This document shows, piece after piece, positions 1 to 9,831 of a stretch of DNA of 64,000 nt. The notes beneath the pieces were generated by a model. The model saw only the letters and a list, made by a program, of their open reading frames with translations, was not told the origin of the DNA and made no database searches. Both the position numbers and the translations under genes were made by a program. The stretch's first letter is position 1; each line of letters opens with the position of its first letter. Source of the DNA: Mycetocola zhujimingii (GTDB taxonomy: Bacteria > Actinomycetota > Actinomycetes > Actinomycetales > Microbacteriaceae); NCBI RefSeq assembly GCF_003065425.1, contig NZ_CP026949.1, positions 2,108,001 to 2,172,000 on the forward strand. Reading direction: 5' to 3'.

Positions 1-254
1 CCCTCCCCCTCACTTGCGCCGCGAACGATGCCGGCGATGTCGACGAACGACACGGCTGCGGGCAGGATGCGCTCGCTGCCGAAGATCTCGGCGAGCACGT
101 CGAGACGCGAGTCGGGCAGGTTCACCACTCCGACGTTCGGCTCGATCGTGGCAAACGGGTAGTTTGCCGCGAGAACCGCGTTCTTGGTGAGAGCGTTGAA
201 AAGGGTTGACTTGCCGACGTTAGGGAGACCGACGATACCGATAGTTAGAGCCAC
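1..254 (-). CDS. ychF: Redox-regulated ATPase YchF, N-terminal part (truncated by window edge)
   Basis: Only the first 84 codons are inside the window; the gene runs leftward off the edge. The translation opens [17 protein letters not shown], a P-loop (GLPNVGKS) typical of Obg-family YchF/OLA1, and continues into a switch-like stretch with [12 protein letters not shown] near residue 75, which is characteristic of YchF. YchF binds ATP rather than GTP and associates with ribosomes; it is linked to stress responses. I chose the GTG at 252-254 because the conserved N-terminus begins immediately there and no ATG precedes the P-loop closely. The downstream neighbour on the same strand (EamA transporter) starts beyond it, and the 6-base gap suggests ychF may be the last gene of that transcript. 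Family assignment is firm from the visible motifs. Confidence 0.93.
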   Translation of the reverse strand, partial: MALTIGIVGLPNVGKSTLFNALTKNAVLAANYPFATIEPNVGVVNLPDSRLDVLAEIFGSERILPAAVSFVDIAGIVRGASEGE

Positions 255-260
255 GAGGGT

Positions 261-1196
261 CTATCGTACCGGGCCAGCCTCCGAGGCACCTGCGTCGGCA
301 TCTGCTGCCGGTTCCTGGCTGCGACGAATCGAGCGCGCTGGGCGGCTGGTCAGCCACACACCGCCGATGACGAGGGCGCCGCCGAGCACCTGAACGAGCG
401 TGATCGGCGTGCCCATCGCGAGCGCCATCAGCGCGGTGAACACCGGCATCAGGTTGAGGTAGATCCCTGCCCGGCCCGCTCCGATCTTCTTGACCGAGAT
501 GTTCCACAACATGAGGCTCAGCACCGACGGGAACACGCCGATATACAGCACACCCCACCATCCGGCACTGTCGAGCGCGATCGGCCCGCCCACGCTGAGC
601 GCGATCGGAGCGAGCGCGATTGCGGCGATGACCGATTGAAGGGCTGCGGATGTCACTGGCGCGGTTGTCAGCGTCCGCCCGATAATCGTGTACGCGGTCC
701 ACACAGCCACAGCGCCGAGCATGTACAGTCCGCCGACGTTGTACTCGGTCGTGAAGACCTCGAACAGGTTGCCGTGGGTGAGAATCAACAGAACACCGAG
801 CAGGGAGGTGACCAGTCCGAGGATGCTTGCGCCGCGCATCCGTTCGCGAACAAGCAGCGCGGCGACGACCGCGATCAGCACGGGATTGGTTGCACCGACG
901 AGGGCGGCGTTGAGAGCTGTGGTGTGTGCGAGCGCTTCGTAGCTGAACAGGCAGAAGGCGACGAGGCCGAGGGCGGCCTGCAGCAGGTGCATCGGCCATT
1001 CACGAAGTGCGGCACGCCAGTTCGGTTTCTCGATCAGGATGGCGAACACGACCAGGAGCGGTGCGGCGATCGCCCAGCGGATCGCGGTGAGCTGCAGCGG
1101 GCTGATGCCGTCGGCGAGCAGATGACCGACAACGTAGTTGCCCGACCAGAACAGGTTCGCGAGCACGAGGAACAGATACACGCGCCACGAAGCCAT
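261..1196 (-). CDS. EamA/DMT-superfamily transporter
   Basis: A 311-residue integral membrane protein of about ten hydrophobic segments arranged as two EamA repeats, the usual layout of drug/metabolite transporters. The first repeat contains NLFWSGNYVVGHLLADG near residues 11-30 and ALVGATNPVLIAVVAALL near residue 90; the second begins around residue 145 with VWTAYTIIGRTL. Substrate cannot be read from sequence; the family exports amino acids, metabolites or toxic compounds across the cytoplasmic membrane. I placed the start at the ATG whose product begins MASWRVYLF; the reading frame is open upstream but that stretch is Arg/Pro-rich and not membrane-like. It ends 6 bases before ychF and is divergent from rmuC, with a 68-base shared upstream region. 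Confidence 0.88.
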   Translation of the reverse strand: MASWRVYLFLVLANLFWSGNYVVGHLLADGISPLQLTAIRWAIAAPLLVVFAILIEKPNWRAALREWPMHLLQAALGLVAFCLFSYEALAHTTALNAALVGATNPVLIAVVAALLVRERMRGASILGLVTSLLGVLLILTHGNLFEVFTTEYNVGGLYMLGAVAVWTAYTIIGRTLTTAPVTSAALQSVIAAIALAPIALSVGGPIALDSAGWWGVLYIGVFPSVLSLMLWNISVKKIGAGRAGIYLNLMPVFTALMALAMGTPITLVQVLGGALVIGGVWLTSRPARSIRRSQEPAADADAGASEAGPVR

Positions 1197-1264
1197 TGTC
1201 CGATCGTATCGACATCCCGGCGGGCGTTGCCGGCCATGTCGGCGGCCGCTGTCACACTGAAGCC

Positions 1265-2623
1265 ATGGACCCCATCGCGACCCTTCTGCTCGGACTTTTA
1301 CTGGGCGCGGTGCTCGGCGCGCTTGCCACGCTCGTTGTCGTCCGCCGCCGCAAGCCAGGGGCGACGATCGACCCGGTGACCCAGGCGCGGCACGAGTCAG
1401 AACTGGCCCGTGTCCACGCGTCAGAGGCTGAGCGTCACGCCCAGCTTGCCGAGTTGCTTGCCCGTGCTGAGACACGCGCGACCGCCCTGCAGGAGCGGAT
1501 CGATGCCCAGCGCGAGCAGTACCAGGATCTCGTGGAGCGCCACCGTCGCGAGCGTGAAGAGGATGCCGAGCGGGCACGGACCGAAAGCCGGGTGCTGCAG
1601 GCACTTGCGCCGGTTCGTGAGAGCCTCCAGGAGATGCAGCACAAGGTCACCGAACTCGAGGCGCAGCGCAGCAGGCAGCACGGCGAGCTGGCGCAACAGT
1701 TGCGGAGCGCCACCGAGTCCGAGGAGCGGCTCCGTTCGACCGCCGAGTCGCTGGCATCGGCGCTCAACAACAATTCGACCCGCGGAGTTTGGGGCGAAAC
1801 CCAGCTGCGCAGTGTGGTTGAGGCGGCGGGTTTGCTTGAGCGCGTCGACTTCGATGTGCAGTCGAGCATCACGTCCGACAGCGGTGCCGGCCGGCCCGAC
1901 ATGGTTGTCTACCTCCCCGGCGGCAAGAGCATCGCCGTGGATGCGAAGGTTCCGTTCAGCTCATATATCGAAGCGAGCGCTATTCCGCTGACGGCATCCG
2001 AACCGGAACTCGCGCGTCGCGCCTCACTGATGCGGGCGCACGTGAAGGCGGTGCGCGACCACATCGTCACGCTCGGCAGCAAGACCTACTGGAACGGACT
2101 CGACGCGAGCCCCGAGATGGTCATCGCGTTTATCCCGAGTGAATCGCTCGTGTCGAGTGCGCTCGAGGCCGACCCCACGATCATGGAGTTCGCGTTCAGC
2201 AAGCGGGTGGCGCTCTCCTCCCCCGTCACGCTCTGGTCGGTGCTCAAGACGGTGGCCTTCAGCTGGCAGCAGGATGTCGTCTCGCAGGAGGCGAAGACGC
2301 TCTTCGATCTCAGCCGCGAGCTGTATGGCCGACTCGCGACGATGGCCGGTCACATCGACAAGCTCGGCCGGTCGGTGAAGGCGACGGTGAACGACTACAA
2401 CCGGTTCGTCGGCTCGCTTGAGCGCCAGGTGCTGCCGTCGGCGCGCAAGCTCAACGTGCTCGATGAGTCGAAGACCATCCCGCCACTCGCCGAGGTGGAA
2501 GACGCCGCGCGCGACCTCAGTGCATTCGAGCTGATCGGCGAGCTTGAGCAGGGCCGGATCACGCAGGACATTCGCGACCGGGCTGCCGACGCACCGCTCA
2601 CCGAGGCGCCCGACCGCCCGTAG
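1265..2623 (+). CDS. rmuC: DNA recombination protein RmuC
   Basis: A 452-residue RmuC-family protein. Residues 1-25 form one membrane-spanning segment (MDPIATLLLGLLLGAVLGAL), residues about 40-170 are a charged coiled coil rich in Glu, Arg and Gln, and the RmuC nuclease-like domain follows with hallmarks such as NNSTRGVWGE, RPDMVVYLPGGKSIAVDAK and SPVTLWSVLKTVAFSWQQ. RmuC limits DNA inversions at short inverted repeats in E. coli and is thought to carry a PD-(D/E)XK-like nuclease fold. The start was set at the ATG preceding the hydrophobic segment; a longer open frame of 23 codons upstream lacks family character. It converges on glpX across a repeat-bearing gap. Confidence 0.93.
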   Translation: MDPIATLLLGLLLGAVLGALATLVVVRRRKPGATIDPVTQARHESELARVHASEAERHAQLAELLARAETRATALQERIDAQREQYQDLVERHRREREEDAERARTESRVLQALAPVRESLQEMQHKVTELEAQRSRQHGELAQQLRSATESEERLRSTAESLASALNNNSTRGVWGETQLRSVVEAAGLLERVDFDVQSSITSDSGAGRPDMVVYLPGGKSIAVDAKVPFSSYIEASAIPLTASEPELARRASLMRAHVKAVRDHIVTLGSKTYWNGLDASPEMVIAFIPSESLVSSALEADPTIMEFAFSKRVALSSPVTLWSVLKTVAFSWQQDVVSQEAKTLFDLSRELYGRLATMAGHIDKLGRSVKATVNDYNRFVGSLERQVLPSARKLNVLDESKTIPPLAEVEDAARDLSAFELIGELEQGRITQDIRDRAADAPLTEAPDRP

Positions 2624-2672
2624 GCGCGGCGGTTCTTCGTTCCCGCCCCGCGGCATCCGGTCGTACGTCACA

Positions 2673-2829
2673 GAATGCGGCATACGCCCGCGGAATGTTC
2701 ATCCGTCGCCAATGCCGACTTCCGCACCACAAACCGGACATTCGTGACGGACGAACGCCAGCGCCGAATGCGGAGCCGCGCTCATCCGTCGTCGCGCCCG
2801 CAGCATCCGCTCGTTTTCGTGACCGATGA
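2673..2829. repeat. Degenerate two-unit repeat between rmuC and glpX
   Basis: The 246-base gap between the convergent rmuC and glpX genes holds two imperfect copies of a composite unit. Unit 1 has GAATGCGG at 2673, TCATCCGTCG at 2699, TTCCGC at 2720 and TTCGTGACGGACGA at 2741. Unit 2 has GAATGCGG at 2766, TCATCCGTCG at 2782 and TTCGTGACCGATGA at 2816. The TCATCCGTC and GACGGACGA motifs are also approximate inverted copies of each other, so each unit could fold back. The gap has no convincing gene. The arrangement resembles a REP-like intergenic element; whether copies occur elsewhere cannot be told from this window. Confidence 0.55.
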
Positions 2830-2869
2830 AGCGGGTTATGCGCCGGGAACCCCGGCACGCTGAAAGGGT

Positions 2870-3862
2870 CTACTCCTCGAGCCACTTCGCCGCGAGGTGG
2901 TCTGCGGTGATCCGCCGGATCGTGCCTGACTTCGACCGCAGCACCACGCTGTGGGTCCGGATGATCGGTCCCATCCGCCGCACGCCCTCGACCAGTCCAC
3001 CGTCGGTGACTCCCGTGGCCACGAAGAACGTGTTGTCGCTGTTCACGAGTTCGTGCGCTTCGTACACGTAATCCATCTTGAGGCCGGCGTCGATGCCCTT
3101 CTGACGCTCGACGTCGTCCTTCGGCGCCATGATCCCCTGGATCAGTCCACCGAGCGCACGCACCGCACACGCCGTGACGATGCCTTCAGGGCTCCCGCCG
3201 ATCCCGACACACATGTCGATGCGGGTCTCGTACCGTGCAGCGTTGATTCCGCCGGCGACATCGCCGTCGAGCATGAGCCGGGTTCCGGCTCCCGCCGCGC
3301 GGATCTCGTCGATGAGCTGTGCGTGGCGCGGCCGGTCAAGCACGGCGACGGTCATGTCGCCGACGTCCTTGCCCTTTGCCTTCGCGAGGGCGCGCAGGTT
3401 CTCGCCGATGGGCTTGCGAATGTCGACGACACCGATGCCCTCGGGCCCTGTCACGATCTTGTCCATGTAGAACACGCTCGACGCGTCGAGCATGGTGCCT
3501 CGGTCGGAAACCGCGATGACCGACAGCGCGTTCTGTCGACCGGCGGCGGTCAGGCTCGTGCCGTCGATGGGATCAACGGCGATGTCGCAGGCGGGTCCCT
3601 GGCCGTTGCCGACGTGCTCTCCGTTGAAGAGCATCGGCGCTTCATCCTTCTCGCCCTCTCCGATGACGACGACACCGTCGAAGTTCACGGTTCCGAGGAA
3701 CGCGCGCATGGCGTCAACGGCGGCTCCATCAGCGGCAAGCTTGTCGCCACGGCCGATGAAAGGCACAGCACGGATGGCCGCTGCCTCGGTCGCGCGAACC
3801 AGCTCGAGGGCGAGGTTCCGGTCGGGGTGGTGGAAGAGAGGGGCGGTGTCTGACTCGGTCAC
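2870..3862 (-). CDS. glpX: Class II fructose-1,6-bisphosphatase GlpX
   Basis: A 330-residue class II fructose-1,6-bisphosphatase, which hydrolyses fructose-1,6-bisphosphate to fructose-6-phosphate in gluconeogenesis. The metal- and phosphate-binding motifs are visible: GEGEKDEAPM at residues 68-77 and DPIDGTS at 97-103. GGSPEG and the C-terminal RSKSGTIRRI stretch are also family-typical. Length matches the family (about 320-345). Actinobacteria usually depend on this class as their main FBPase. It is divergent from fba, the aldolase that makes or uses its substrate, so the two share a 324-base upstream region and may be co-controlled. Confidence 0.96.
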   Translation of the reverse strand: MTESDTAPLFHHPDRNLALELVRATEAAAIRAVPFIGRGDKLAADGAAVDAMRAFLGTVNFDGVVVIGEGEKDEAPMLFNGEHVGNGQGPACDIAVDPIDGTSLTAAGRQNALSVIAVSDRGTMLDASSVFYMDKIVTGPEGIGVVDIRKPIGENLRALAKAKGKDVGDMTVAVLDRPRHAQLIDEIRAAGAGTRLMLDGDVAGGINAARYETRIDMCVGIGGSPEGIVTACAVRALGGLIQGIMAPKDDVERQKGIDAGLKMDYVYEAHELVNSDNTFFVATGVTDGGLVEGVRRMGPIIRTHSVVLRSKSGTIRRITADHLAAKWLEE

Positions 3863-4186
3863 ATTGGTCCTTTATCGAAAACGACGGCGGTTGCGATGGC
3901 GGGCTCGCTGTGTACCCTTCCAGCCTAACCGGGTGGGCTGGCATCGGCACGGTACCGGTGCACAGCCGCGCAAACGTGCAGCGATGGCGCCCCCGAGCGC
4001 CTTATTCGGACGGAACTCGCGGCAACACTCCTGCGCGGACAGAAACGGCGAGAGTTCGTCGCCTGGAGCGACCGTTTTCGGCCAGGCAGCGCGGCGAAAC
4101 TCCCGCGACGATGGCCCGGCCCTGCCGCGACCCCCGCGCCCTCAGTAAGCTAGCCACGAAGACAACCCCTCTCTCAAGGAGCAGTT
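3863..4186. promoter_or_regulatory. Shared upstream region of glpX and fba
   Basis: This 324-base non-coding stretch lies between the divergent glpX and fba starts and must carry both promoters. The palindrome CGGTACCG sits near 3950-3957, inside a larger imperfect dyad, and a TAGGCT hexamer (minus strand, near 3925) could be a glpX -10 element. The fba start has a clear ribosome-binding site, AAGGAG, at about 4173-4178. I see no gene or recognised riboswitch in it. Promoter assignments here are guesses from hexamers alone. Confidence 0.35.
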
Positions 4187-5212
<1,026 letters not shown>

Positions 5213-5225
5213 ACAGCGTTTAACA

Positions 5226-5261
5226 GACGGATGCCCCGACCACCTGGTCGGGGCATCCGTC
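5226..5261 (+). terminator. Strong hairpin terminator after fba
   Basis: A perfect 16-base-pair stem (GACGGATGCCCCGACC at 5226-5241 and its complement at 5246-5261) closes on a 4-base loop 13 bases after the fba stop. There is no long T-run, as is common in high-GC bacteria. Being symmetric it can also end transcription from the opposing gene at 5281. Confidence 0.85.
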
Positions 5262-5280
5262 AGTTAACGACACACGTGCG

Positions 5281-5910
5281 TCAGCCGGCGGCACTCATCT
5301 GGTCGACGTACTCCATGAATGCCGGGTCGGCGCTCATCGCCACAGCGATCGCCGCAATGACGACAATGTTCGCGATCACTCCAGCGACGAGAGGAATCCA
5401 CCACGCGAGCTTTCCGCGACGGAGGGTGCGTACCGACAGCCAAAGCGCGAGTCCCCAGACAACGACCTGGGTGATGAGCGCACCCCAGCCCAGGGAGAAC
5501 GCGAGGTCATCTGTGGTGAAGTCACCGATCCCGAGTTGCGTGAAGGCTGGGCCGATGGCCGCCGGCAGGTTCATCAGCGCCGGCAGGGTCATGAAGGCGG
5601 TGATCAGGCCGAGGCCGAGCAACGCGATTGTCGCGAACCTGTCGCCAGCGGACGGGACAACCCGTCCGCCTTCCTTGAGCCGGGTGTCGTCTCGCCCGGC
5701 GCCGCGTGGGGTAGCGTCCGGGGACCCGGCGTTCTGGCGGGACGTGTCAGGACGCTGCACGCCCTGAACCGTAATGTGGCTCGACGGAGACTCCTGCGAT
5801 TGGACGGGGACCGACTCGACGTCATCGAGCGGCACCTTGATCGCGTTCCGCTGTGCCTCCGGCGTGGCGTACTCGCCGAACTGCGGCCGTGGCCGTTGCG
5901 GGTCGCTCAT
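5281..5910 (-). CDS. DUF6264-like membrane protein downstream of ispH
   Basis: A 209-residue protein with a polar, probably disordered N-terminal half (residues 1-90, rich in Pro, Ser, Gln, Asp) and three hydrophobic segments in the C-terminal half (about 92-115, 133-160 and 168-193). It resembles the small DUF6264 membrane family of Microbacteriaceae; that name is from memory and not certain. Function is unknown. Its ATG overlaps the ispH stop by 4 bases, so it is almost surely translationally coupled to ispH. No catalytic motif is seen. Confidence 0.75.
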   Translation of the reverse strand: MSDPQRPRPQFGEYATPEAQRNAIKVPLDDVESVPVQSQESPSSHITVQGVQRPDTSRQNAGSPDATPRGAGRDDTRLKEGGRVVPSAGDRFATIALLGLGLITAFMTLPALMNLPAAIGPAFTQLGIGDFTTDDLAFSLGWGALITQVVVWGLALWLSVRTLRRGKLAWWIPLVAGVIANIVVIAAIAVAMSADPAFMEYVDQMSAAG

Positions 5911-6968
5911 GGTCGTGTCCGTCCGCCGAGTGCACGGTTTTCGCGCGCACCCTTCAGGTTGGTCCGAAGTTCCTTGGGCAGCGAGAACATCAGGTCTTCT
6001 TCGGCTGTCTTCACTTCTTCGACGTCACGGTATCCGGCACCGGACAGGTCGCGGAGCACCTCGTCGACGAGCACCTCGGGAACAGACGCACCGCTGGTCA
6101 CGCCGACCGTCTCGACACCGTCGAGCCACTCCTGGCGGATCTCGCTCGCGTAATCGACCCGGTACGCCGCCTTGGCACCGTACTCGAGGGCAACCTCGAC
6201 GAGCCGCACCGAGTTCGATGAGTTGGCTGAACCGACGACGATCACGAGGTCGGCGTTCTCGGCAACCTTCTTGATCGCGACCTGGCGGTTCTGTGTCGCG
6301 TAGCAAATGTCGTCGCTGGGCGGATCCTGCAGGTTCGGGAACCGGGCACGGAGGCGGCGGACCGTCTCCATCGTCTCATCGACGCTCAGCGTGGTCTGTG
6401 ACAGCCAGACAACCCTGTCGGGGTCGCGCACCTGGACGGTGTCTGCCTCATCGGGGCTGCCGACGAGGGTCGTGTGCTCGGGTGCCTCACCCGCTGTGCC
6501 CTCGACTTCCTCATGGCCTTCGTGGCCGATAAGCAGAATCTCGAAATCGTCGCGGGCAAACCGAACGGCTTCCCTGTGCACCTTCGTCACGAGCGGGCAG
6601 GTGGCGTCAATGGCCTGAAGGCCGCGGTCAGCCGCTGCGTTCACGACGGCAGGTGAGACGCCGTGCGCACTGAAGACAATGTGGGCTCCAGCGGGTACTT
6701 CGTCCACTTCCTCGACGAAGATCGCACCCTGCTCCTCGAGCGTTGACACAACGTGGACGTTGTGGACGATCTGCTTGCGGACGTAGACCGGAGCGCCGTA
6801 ATGCTCGATCGCCTTTTCGACAGCGATGACTGCCCGGTCGACACCGGCGCAGTACCCGCGTGGAGCAGCGAGCAACACCCTCTTGTGTCCGACGACCGGG
6901 GTATCCTTGAGCCTCGAACGCACGCCGGGGATCCTCGGCATGGGCAGGCTGACAGTTACGTTACTCAC
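5907..6968 (-). CDS. ispH: 4-hydroxy-3-methylbut-2-enyl diphosphate reductase IspH
   Basis: A 353-residue IspH (LytB), the last enzyme of the MEP isoprenoid pathway, which reduces HMBPP to IPP and DMAPP with a 4Fe-4S cluster. The three cluster cysteines are visible at C40 (PRGYCAGV), C124 (DATCPLVTK) and C222 ([10 protein letters not shown]). Other family marks include KQIVHN near residue 67, SAHGV at 100-104 and [10 protein letters not shown]. The length is slightly above E. coli IspH because of an N-terminal extension of about 28 residues. It is divergent from xseA with a 59-base gap and coupled to the downstream membrane protein. The uppS product in this window uses the isoprenoids made by this pathway. 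Confidence 0.97.
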   Translation of the reverse strand: MSNVTVSLPMPRIPGVRSRLKDTPVVGHKRVLLAAPRGYCAGVDRAVIAVEKAIEHYGAPVYVRKQIVHNVHVVSTLEEQGAIFVEEVDEVPAGAHIVFSAHGVSPAVVNAAADRGLQAIDATCPLVTKVHREAVRFARDDFEILLIGHEGHEEVEGTAGEAPEHTTLVGSPDEADTVQVRDPDRVVWLSQTTLSVDETMETVRRLRARFPNLQDPPSDDICYATQNRQVAIKKVAENADLVIVVGSANSSNSVRLVEVALEYGAKAAYRVDYASEIRQEWLDGVETVGVTSGASVPEVLVDEVLRDLSGAGYRDVEEVKTAEEDLMFSLPKELRTNLKGARENRALGGRTRP

Positions 6969-7027
6969 GTATCGATTCTAGGCCGCTCGCACTGTGCAGA
7001 GGCTGGATGAGGCTGAGGAGCGAATAG

Positions 7028-8263
7028 ATGTCGACGGAACCGGCGACGGCAGAGAAACCGTGGCCGGTGGGGCTGCTCAGTTCCAAGATCCGTGACTACA
7101 TCGACAGGCTCGGCACCGTCTGGGTCGAGGGCGAGATTTCCCAGTGGGGTATTTCGGGCGGGAACATCTACGGCAAGCTCAAAGACGTCGACGGTGACGC
7201 GACGGTGAGCTTCACGATCTGGTCATCGGTGCGTGCCAAGCTGCCCGACGACCTGAAGCACGGCGACCGCGTCATCGCACTGATCAAGCCCAACTACTGG
7301 ATCAAGGGCGGCAGCCTCACGATGCAGGTCTTCCAGATGAAGCACGTCGGCCTCGGCGACATGCTCGAACGCCTGGAACGGCTTCGACGACAGCTGGCGA
7401 GCGAGGGACTCTTCGACGCCGCCCGCAAGAAGCGCCTTCCCTTCCTGCCCCACTGCATCGGACTGATCACGGGCAAGGACTCCGACGCCGAGAAAGACGT
7501 CATCCGCAACGCTCAGTTGCGCTGGCCCGCGGTGGACTTTCGGGTGGTCCACGCCGCCGTGCAGGGAGACCGCACGGTCCCCGAGGTGGTCTCGGCGCTG
7601 AAGACGCTCGATGCAGACCCGAGAGTCGACGTCATCATCGTGGCTCGCGGTGGCGGTGACTTCCAGAACCTCCTCGGTTTCAGCGACGAACGCGTCATCC
7701 GCGCCGCTGCGGCGTGTGCAACGCCGATCGTCAGCGCCATCGGCCACGAGGCCGACCGTCCCCTGTTCGACGACGTCGCCGACCTGAGGGCATCGACCCC
7801 GACGGATGCCGCCAAGCGCGTGGTCCCCGACGTCACTGAAGAGCTGTCCAGGGTCCAGCAGGCCCGAACCCGCCTGACCATGAGGCTGACCGGGTTCCTC
7901 AGCAATGAAACAGCCAGGGTGGACGCCATCCGCTCACGTCCGGCGCTGTCGTCATCATCGTGGATCATCGACGCGCGCGCGCAGGAACTGACCAGGTACG
8001 TGGCACGGGGTACCGAGCTCATCGAGCGCGCCCTCGACCACGAATCGCGGACGACGGCAGAACTCAAGGCGCACCTCAAGGCGTTATCGCCGCAGCGCAC
8101 CCTCGATCGTGGCTACGCGATCGCCCAGGACCCTGATGGCCATGTCATACGATCGGCGGCCGACGCACCGGCAGGAACCAGGTTCACCCTCACACTCGCC
8201 GACGGAGCCATCGCGGCGTCGAGCGAAGGTGCCCTCGAATCGCGCAGTCCAGCCCGCGGTTAG
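7028..8263 (+). CDS. xseA: Exodeoxyribonuclease VII large subunit
   Basis: A 411-residue XseA. The N-terminal OB-fold occupies about residues 15-110 (VWVEGEISQW, GKLKDVDGDATVSFTIW), and the catalytic Exo VII domain follows with LFDAARKKRLP, GLITGKDSDAEKD, ARGGGDFQNL and GHEADRPLFDDVADLRASTPTDAA. With XseB it forms a single-strand exonuclease used in repair. GAGGAG precedes the ATG by 7 bases. One codon at 8084-8086 is TTA, very rare in this genome. The gene leads a tightly spaced run with xseB, DUF4245, carbonic anhydrase and fumC. Confidence 0.97.
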   Translation: MSTEPATAEKPWPVGLLSSKIRDYIDRLGTVWVEGEISQWGISGGNIYGKLKDVDGDATVSFTIWSSVRAKLPDDLKHGDRVIALIKPNYWIKGGSLTMQVFQMKHVGLGDMLERLERLRRQLASEGLFDAARKKRLPFLPHCIGLITGKDSDAEKDVIRNAQLRWPAVDFRVVHAAVQGDRTVPEVVSALKTLDADPRVDVIIVARGGGDFQNLLGFSDERVIRAAAACATPIVSAIGHEADRPLFDDVADLRASTPTDAAKRVVPDVTEELSRVQQARTRLTMRLTGFLSNETARVDAIRSRPALSSSSWIIDARAQELTRYVARGTELIERALDHESRTTAELKAHLKALSPQRTLDRGYAIAQDPDGHVIRSAADAPAGTRFTLTLADGAIAASSEGALESRSPARG

Positions 8264-8272
8264 GATGGACTC

Positions 8273-8503
8273 ATGCCAGAAAACCCCGAGGTTTCCAGCC
8301 TCAGCTATGAGCAGGCGCGCGACGAACTGATGCGCGTCGTCGCCGAACTCGAACAGGGTTCATCGACCCTCGAGCAGTCGCTCGCCCTCTGGGAGCGCGG
8401 TGAAGCCCTCGCCCAGCGCTGCGAAGACTGGCTGATCGGCGCCAAGGCGCGCCTCGACGCAGCACGGGCTGCCGCAAGCACTGCGGGGCACCCCTCAGAA
8501 TGA
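8273..8503 (+). CDS. xseB: Exodeoxyribonuclease VII small subunit
   Basis: A 76-residue XseB, the small helical subunit of exonuclease VII. The family signature [21 protein letters not shown] and [14 protein letters not shown] is present, predicting a coiled-coil hairpin. It starts 9 bases after the xseA stop and its stop overlaps the ATG of the next gene by 4 bases (ATGA), so all three are coupled. Confidence 0.96.
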   Translation: MPENPEVSSLSYEQARDELMRVVAELEQGSSTLEQSLALWERGEALAQRCEDWLIGAKARLDAARAAASTAGHPSE

Positions 8504-9153
8504 GCCGCCAGCGTCCCCCTCGGGTCGTCGCCGAACTTGGCAGACCCGAAACCCCGGAGGAAACCGCAGCACGCAAAGCGGAGAACTCCCGTAAGTACCG
8601 CGGTGCCAAGACGGTCAACAACCTCGTCTATTCGCTTCTCGTCACCGTCGGGCTCGTCGTGGTCATTGTGCTCGCCGTCCCCCGGTCCGACACGCCCGTG
8701 TACGAGAGCGTCGACTACAACTCGGTCGCCGAGGAAGCACAGAACTCATATCCCCAGCCGCTCGCAAATCCCGACCTGCCCGACTCCTGGACGTCAAACC
8801 GCGCTGACGTCGGCAAGACCGGCGGGGTGCGCAGCTGGAATATCGGGCTGATCTCACCGTCCGACCAGTTCATCGGGATCACCCAGGGTTTTGACGCCAA
8901 CGAGACCTGGGTCGCCCAACAGCTCAAACAGTCCCTCGCGTCATCGACAGAGTCGATCGCCGGCATCGAGTGGACCGTTTACGACAACCGCGACGACACC
9001 GATGGTTACGGCAACGTGCACTACGCCCTGACCACCGTCGCGGGCGACAGTACCTTCCTCATCTTCGGCACGGGATCGGAGCCTGAGTTCCGGGCCGTCG
9101 CCGAAGCAATCTCCGGTGATGTCACCGCCAACCTCGAGTCAGGAGACCGCTGA
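8500..9153 (+). CDS. DUF4245 membrane-anchored protein
   Basis: A 217-residue protein of the actinobacterial DUF4245 family. It has a charged cytoplasmic N-terminus (residues 1-45), one membrane span (about 46-66, [18 protein letters not shown]) and an extracellular domain of about 150 residues that includes the family-like stretch [21 protein letters not shown]. Function is unknown. Its position beside xseB is conserved in Actinobacteria (M. tuberculosis Rv1100 lies near glpX and xseAB, from memory). Start overlaps the xseB stop and its own stop shares one base with the next ATG. Confidence 0.88.
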   Translation: MSRQRPPRVVAELGRPETPEETAARKAENSRKYRGAKTVNNLVYSLLVTVGLVVVIVLAVPRSDTPVYESVDYNSVAEEAQNSYPQPLANPDLPDSWTSNRADVGKTGGVRSWNIGLISPSDQFIGITQGFDANETWVAQQLKQSLASSTESIAGIEWTVYDNRDDTDGYGNVHYALTTVAGDSTFLIFGTGSEPEFRAVAEAISGDVTANLESGDR

Positions 9154-9806
9154 TGCCCACAACGCGACCTACGAAAGCCTGGGAAGTCATGATGCGCGGC
9201 AACGCGCGCTTCGTTGCCGGTGAGCCCCAGCATCCGCGCCAGGATGTCGAACGCCGCGAGTCCCTCGCACACGCCCAGACACCGGACGTCGTGCTCTTCG
9301 GCTGCTCTGACTCCCGCCTGGCCGCAGAGATCATCTTCGACAAGGGCCTCGGTGACCTCTTCGTCGTCCGCAACGCCGGGCAGGTCATCTCTGACTCGGT
9401 CGTCGGCTCCATCGAGTACGCCGTCGGCGTGCTCGGCGTTCCGCTCATCGTGGTCCTCGGACACGACGAGTGCGGTGCCGTTCGCGCCGCCATCGACTCG
9501 ATAGCTTCGGACGCACCGCCGCTCCCCCACCACATCTACAACCTGATCCGCCAGATTGTGCCCGCTGTGAAGCGCGTCACGGGCGGCAACGGAGTGAACC
9601 CCGCCGAGGTCGACGCGAGTGAAGTAGGCCGCGAACACCTCAGGGACACCGTTGCCGAGCTGCTCGAGCGCTCTGAGATGATTAGTGACGCGGTCGCCAG
9701 TGGCGTTCTCGGCATCGTCGGCGCGAACTACAAACTGCTCGAGGGCACTGCCGTTCCCGACATCATCATCGGCAACATCTCAACCACCGACATCGACGCA
9801 AAGTAG
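9153..9806 (+). CDS. Beta-class carbonic anhydrase
   Basis: A 217-residue beta-carbonic anhydrase, which interconverts CO2 and bicarbonate in the cytoplasm. The zinc ligands are visible: C51 with the D53/R55 dyad in CSDSR, and H104 and C107 in GHDECGAV. This is the common plant-type/bacterial beta arrangement. The ATG overlaps the previous stop by one base. Bicarbonate supply is probably for anaplerotic carboxylases; its place directly before fumC could co-express it with a TCA enzyme, but that is inference. Confidence 0.95.
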   Translation: MPTTRPTKAWEVMMRGNARFVAGEPQHPRQDVERRESLAHAQTPDVVLFGCSDSRLAAEIIFDKGLGDLFVVRNAGQVISDSVVGSIEYAVGVLGVPLIVVLGHDECGAVRAAIDSIASDAPPLPHHIYNLIRQIVPAVKRVTGGNGVNPAEVDASEVGREHLRDTVAELLERSEMISDAVASGVLGIVGANYKLLEGTAVPDIIIGNISTTDIDAK

Positions 9807-9831
9807 CGTCTCAACCACGAGGAGACTGACC

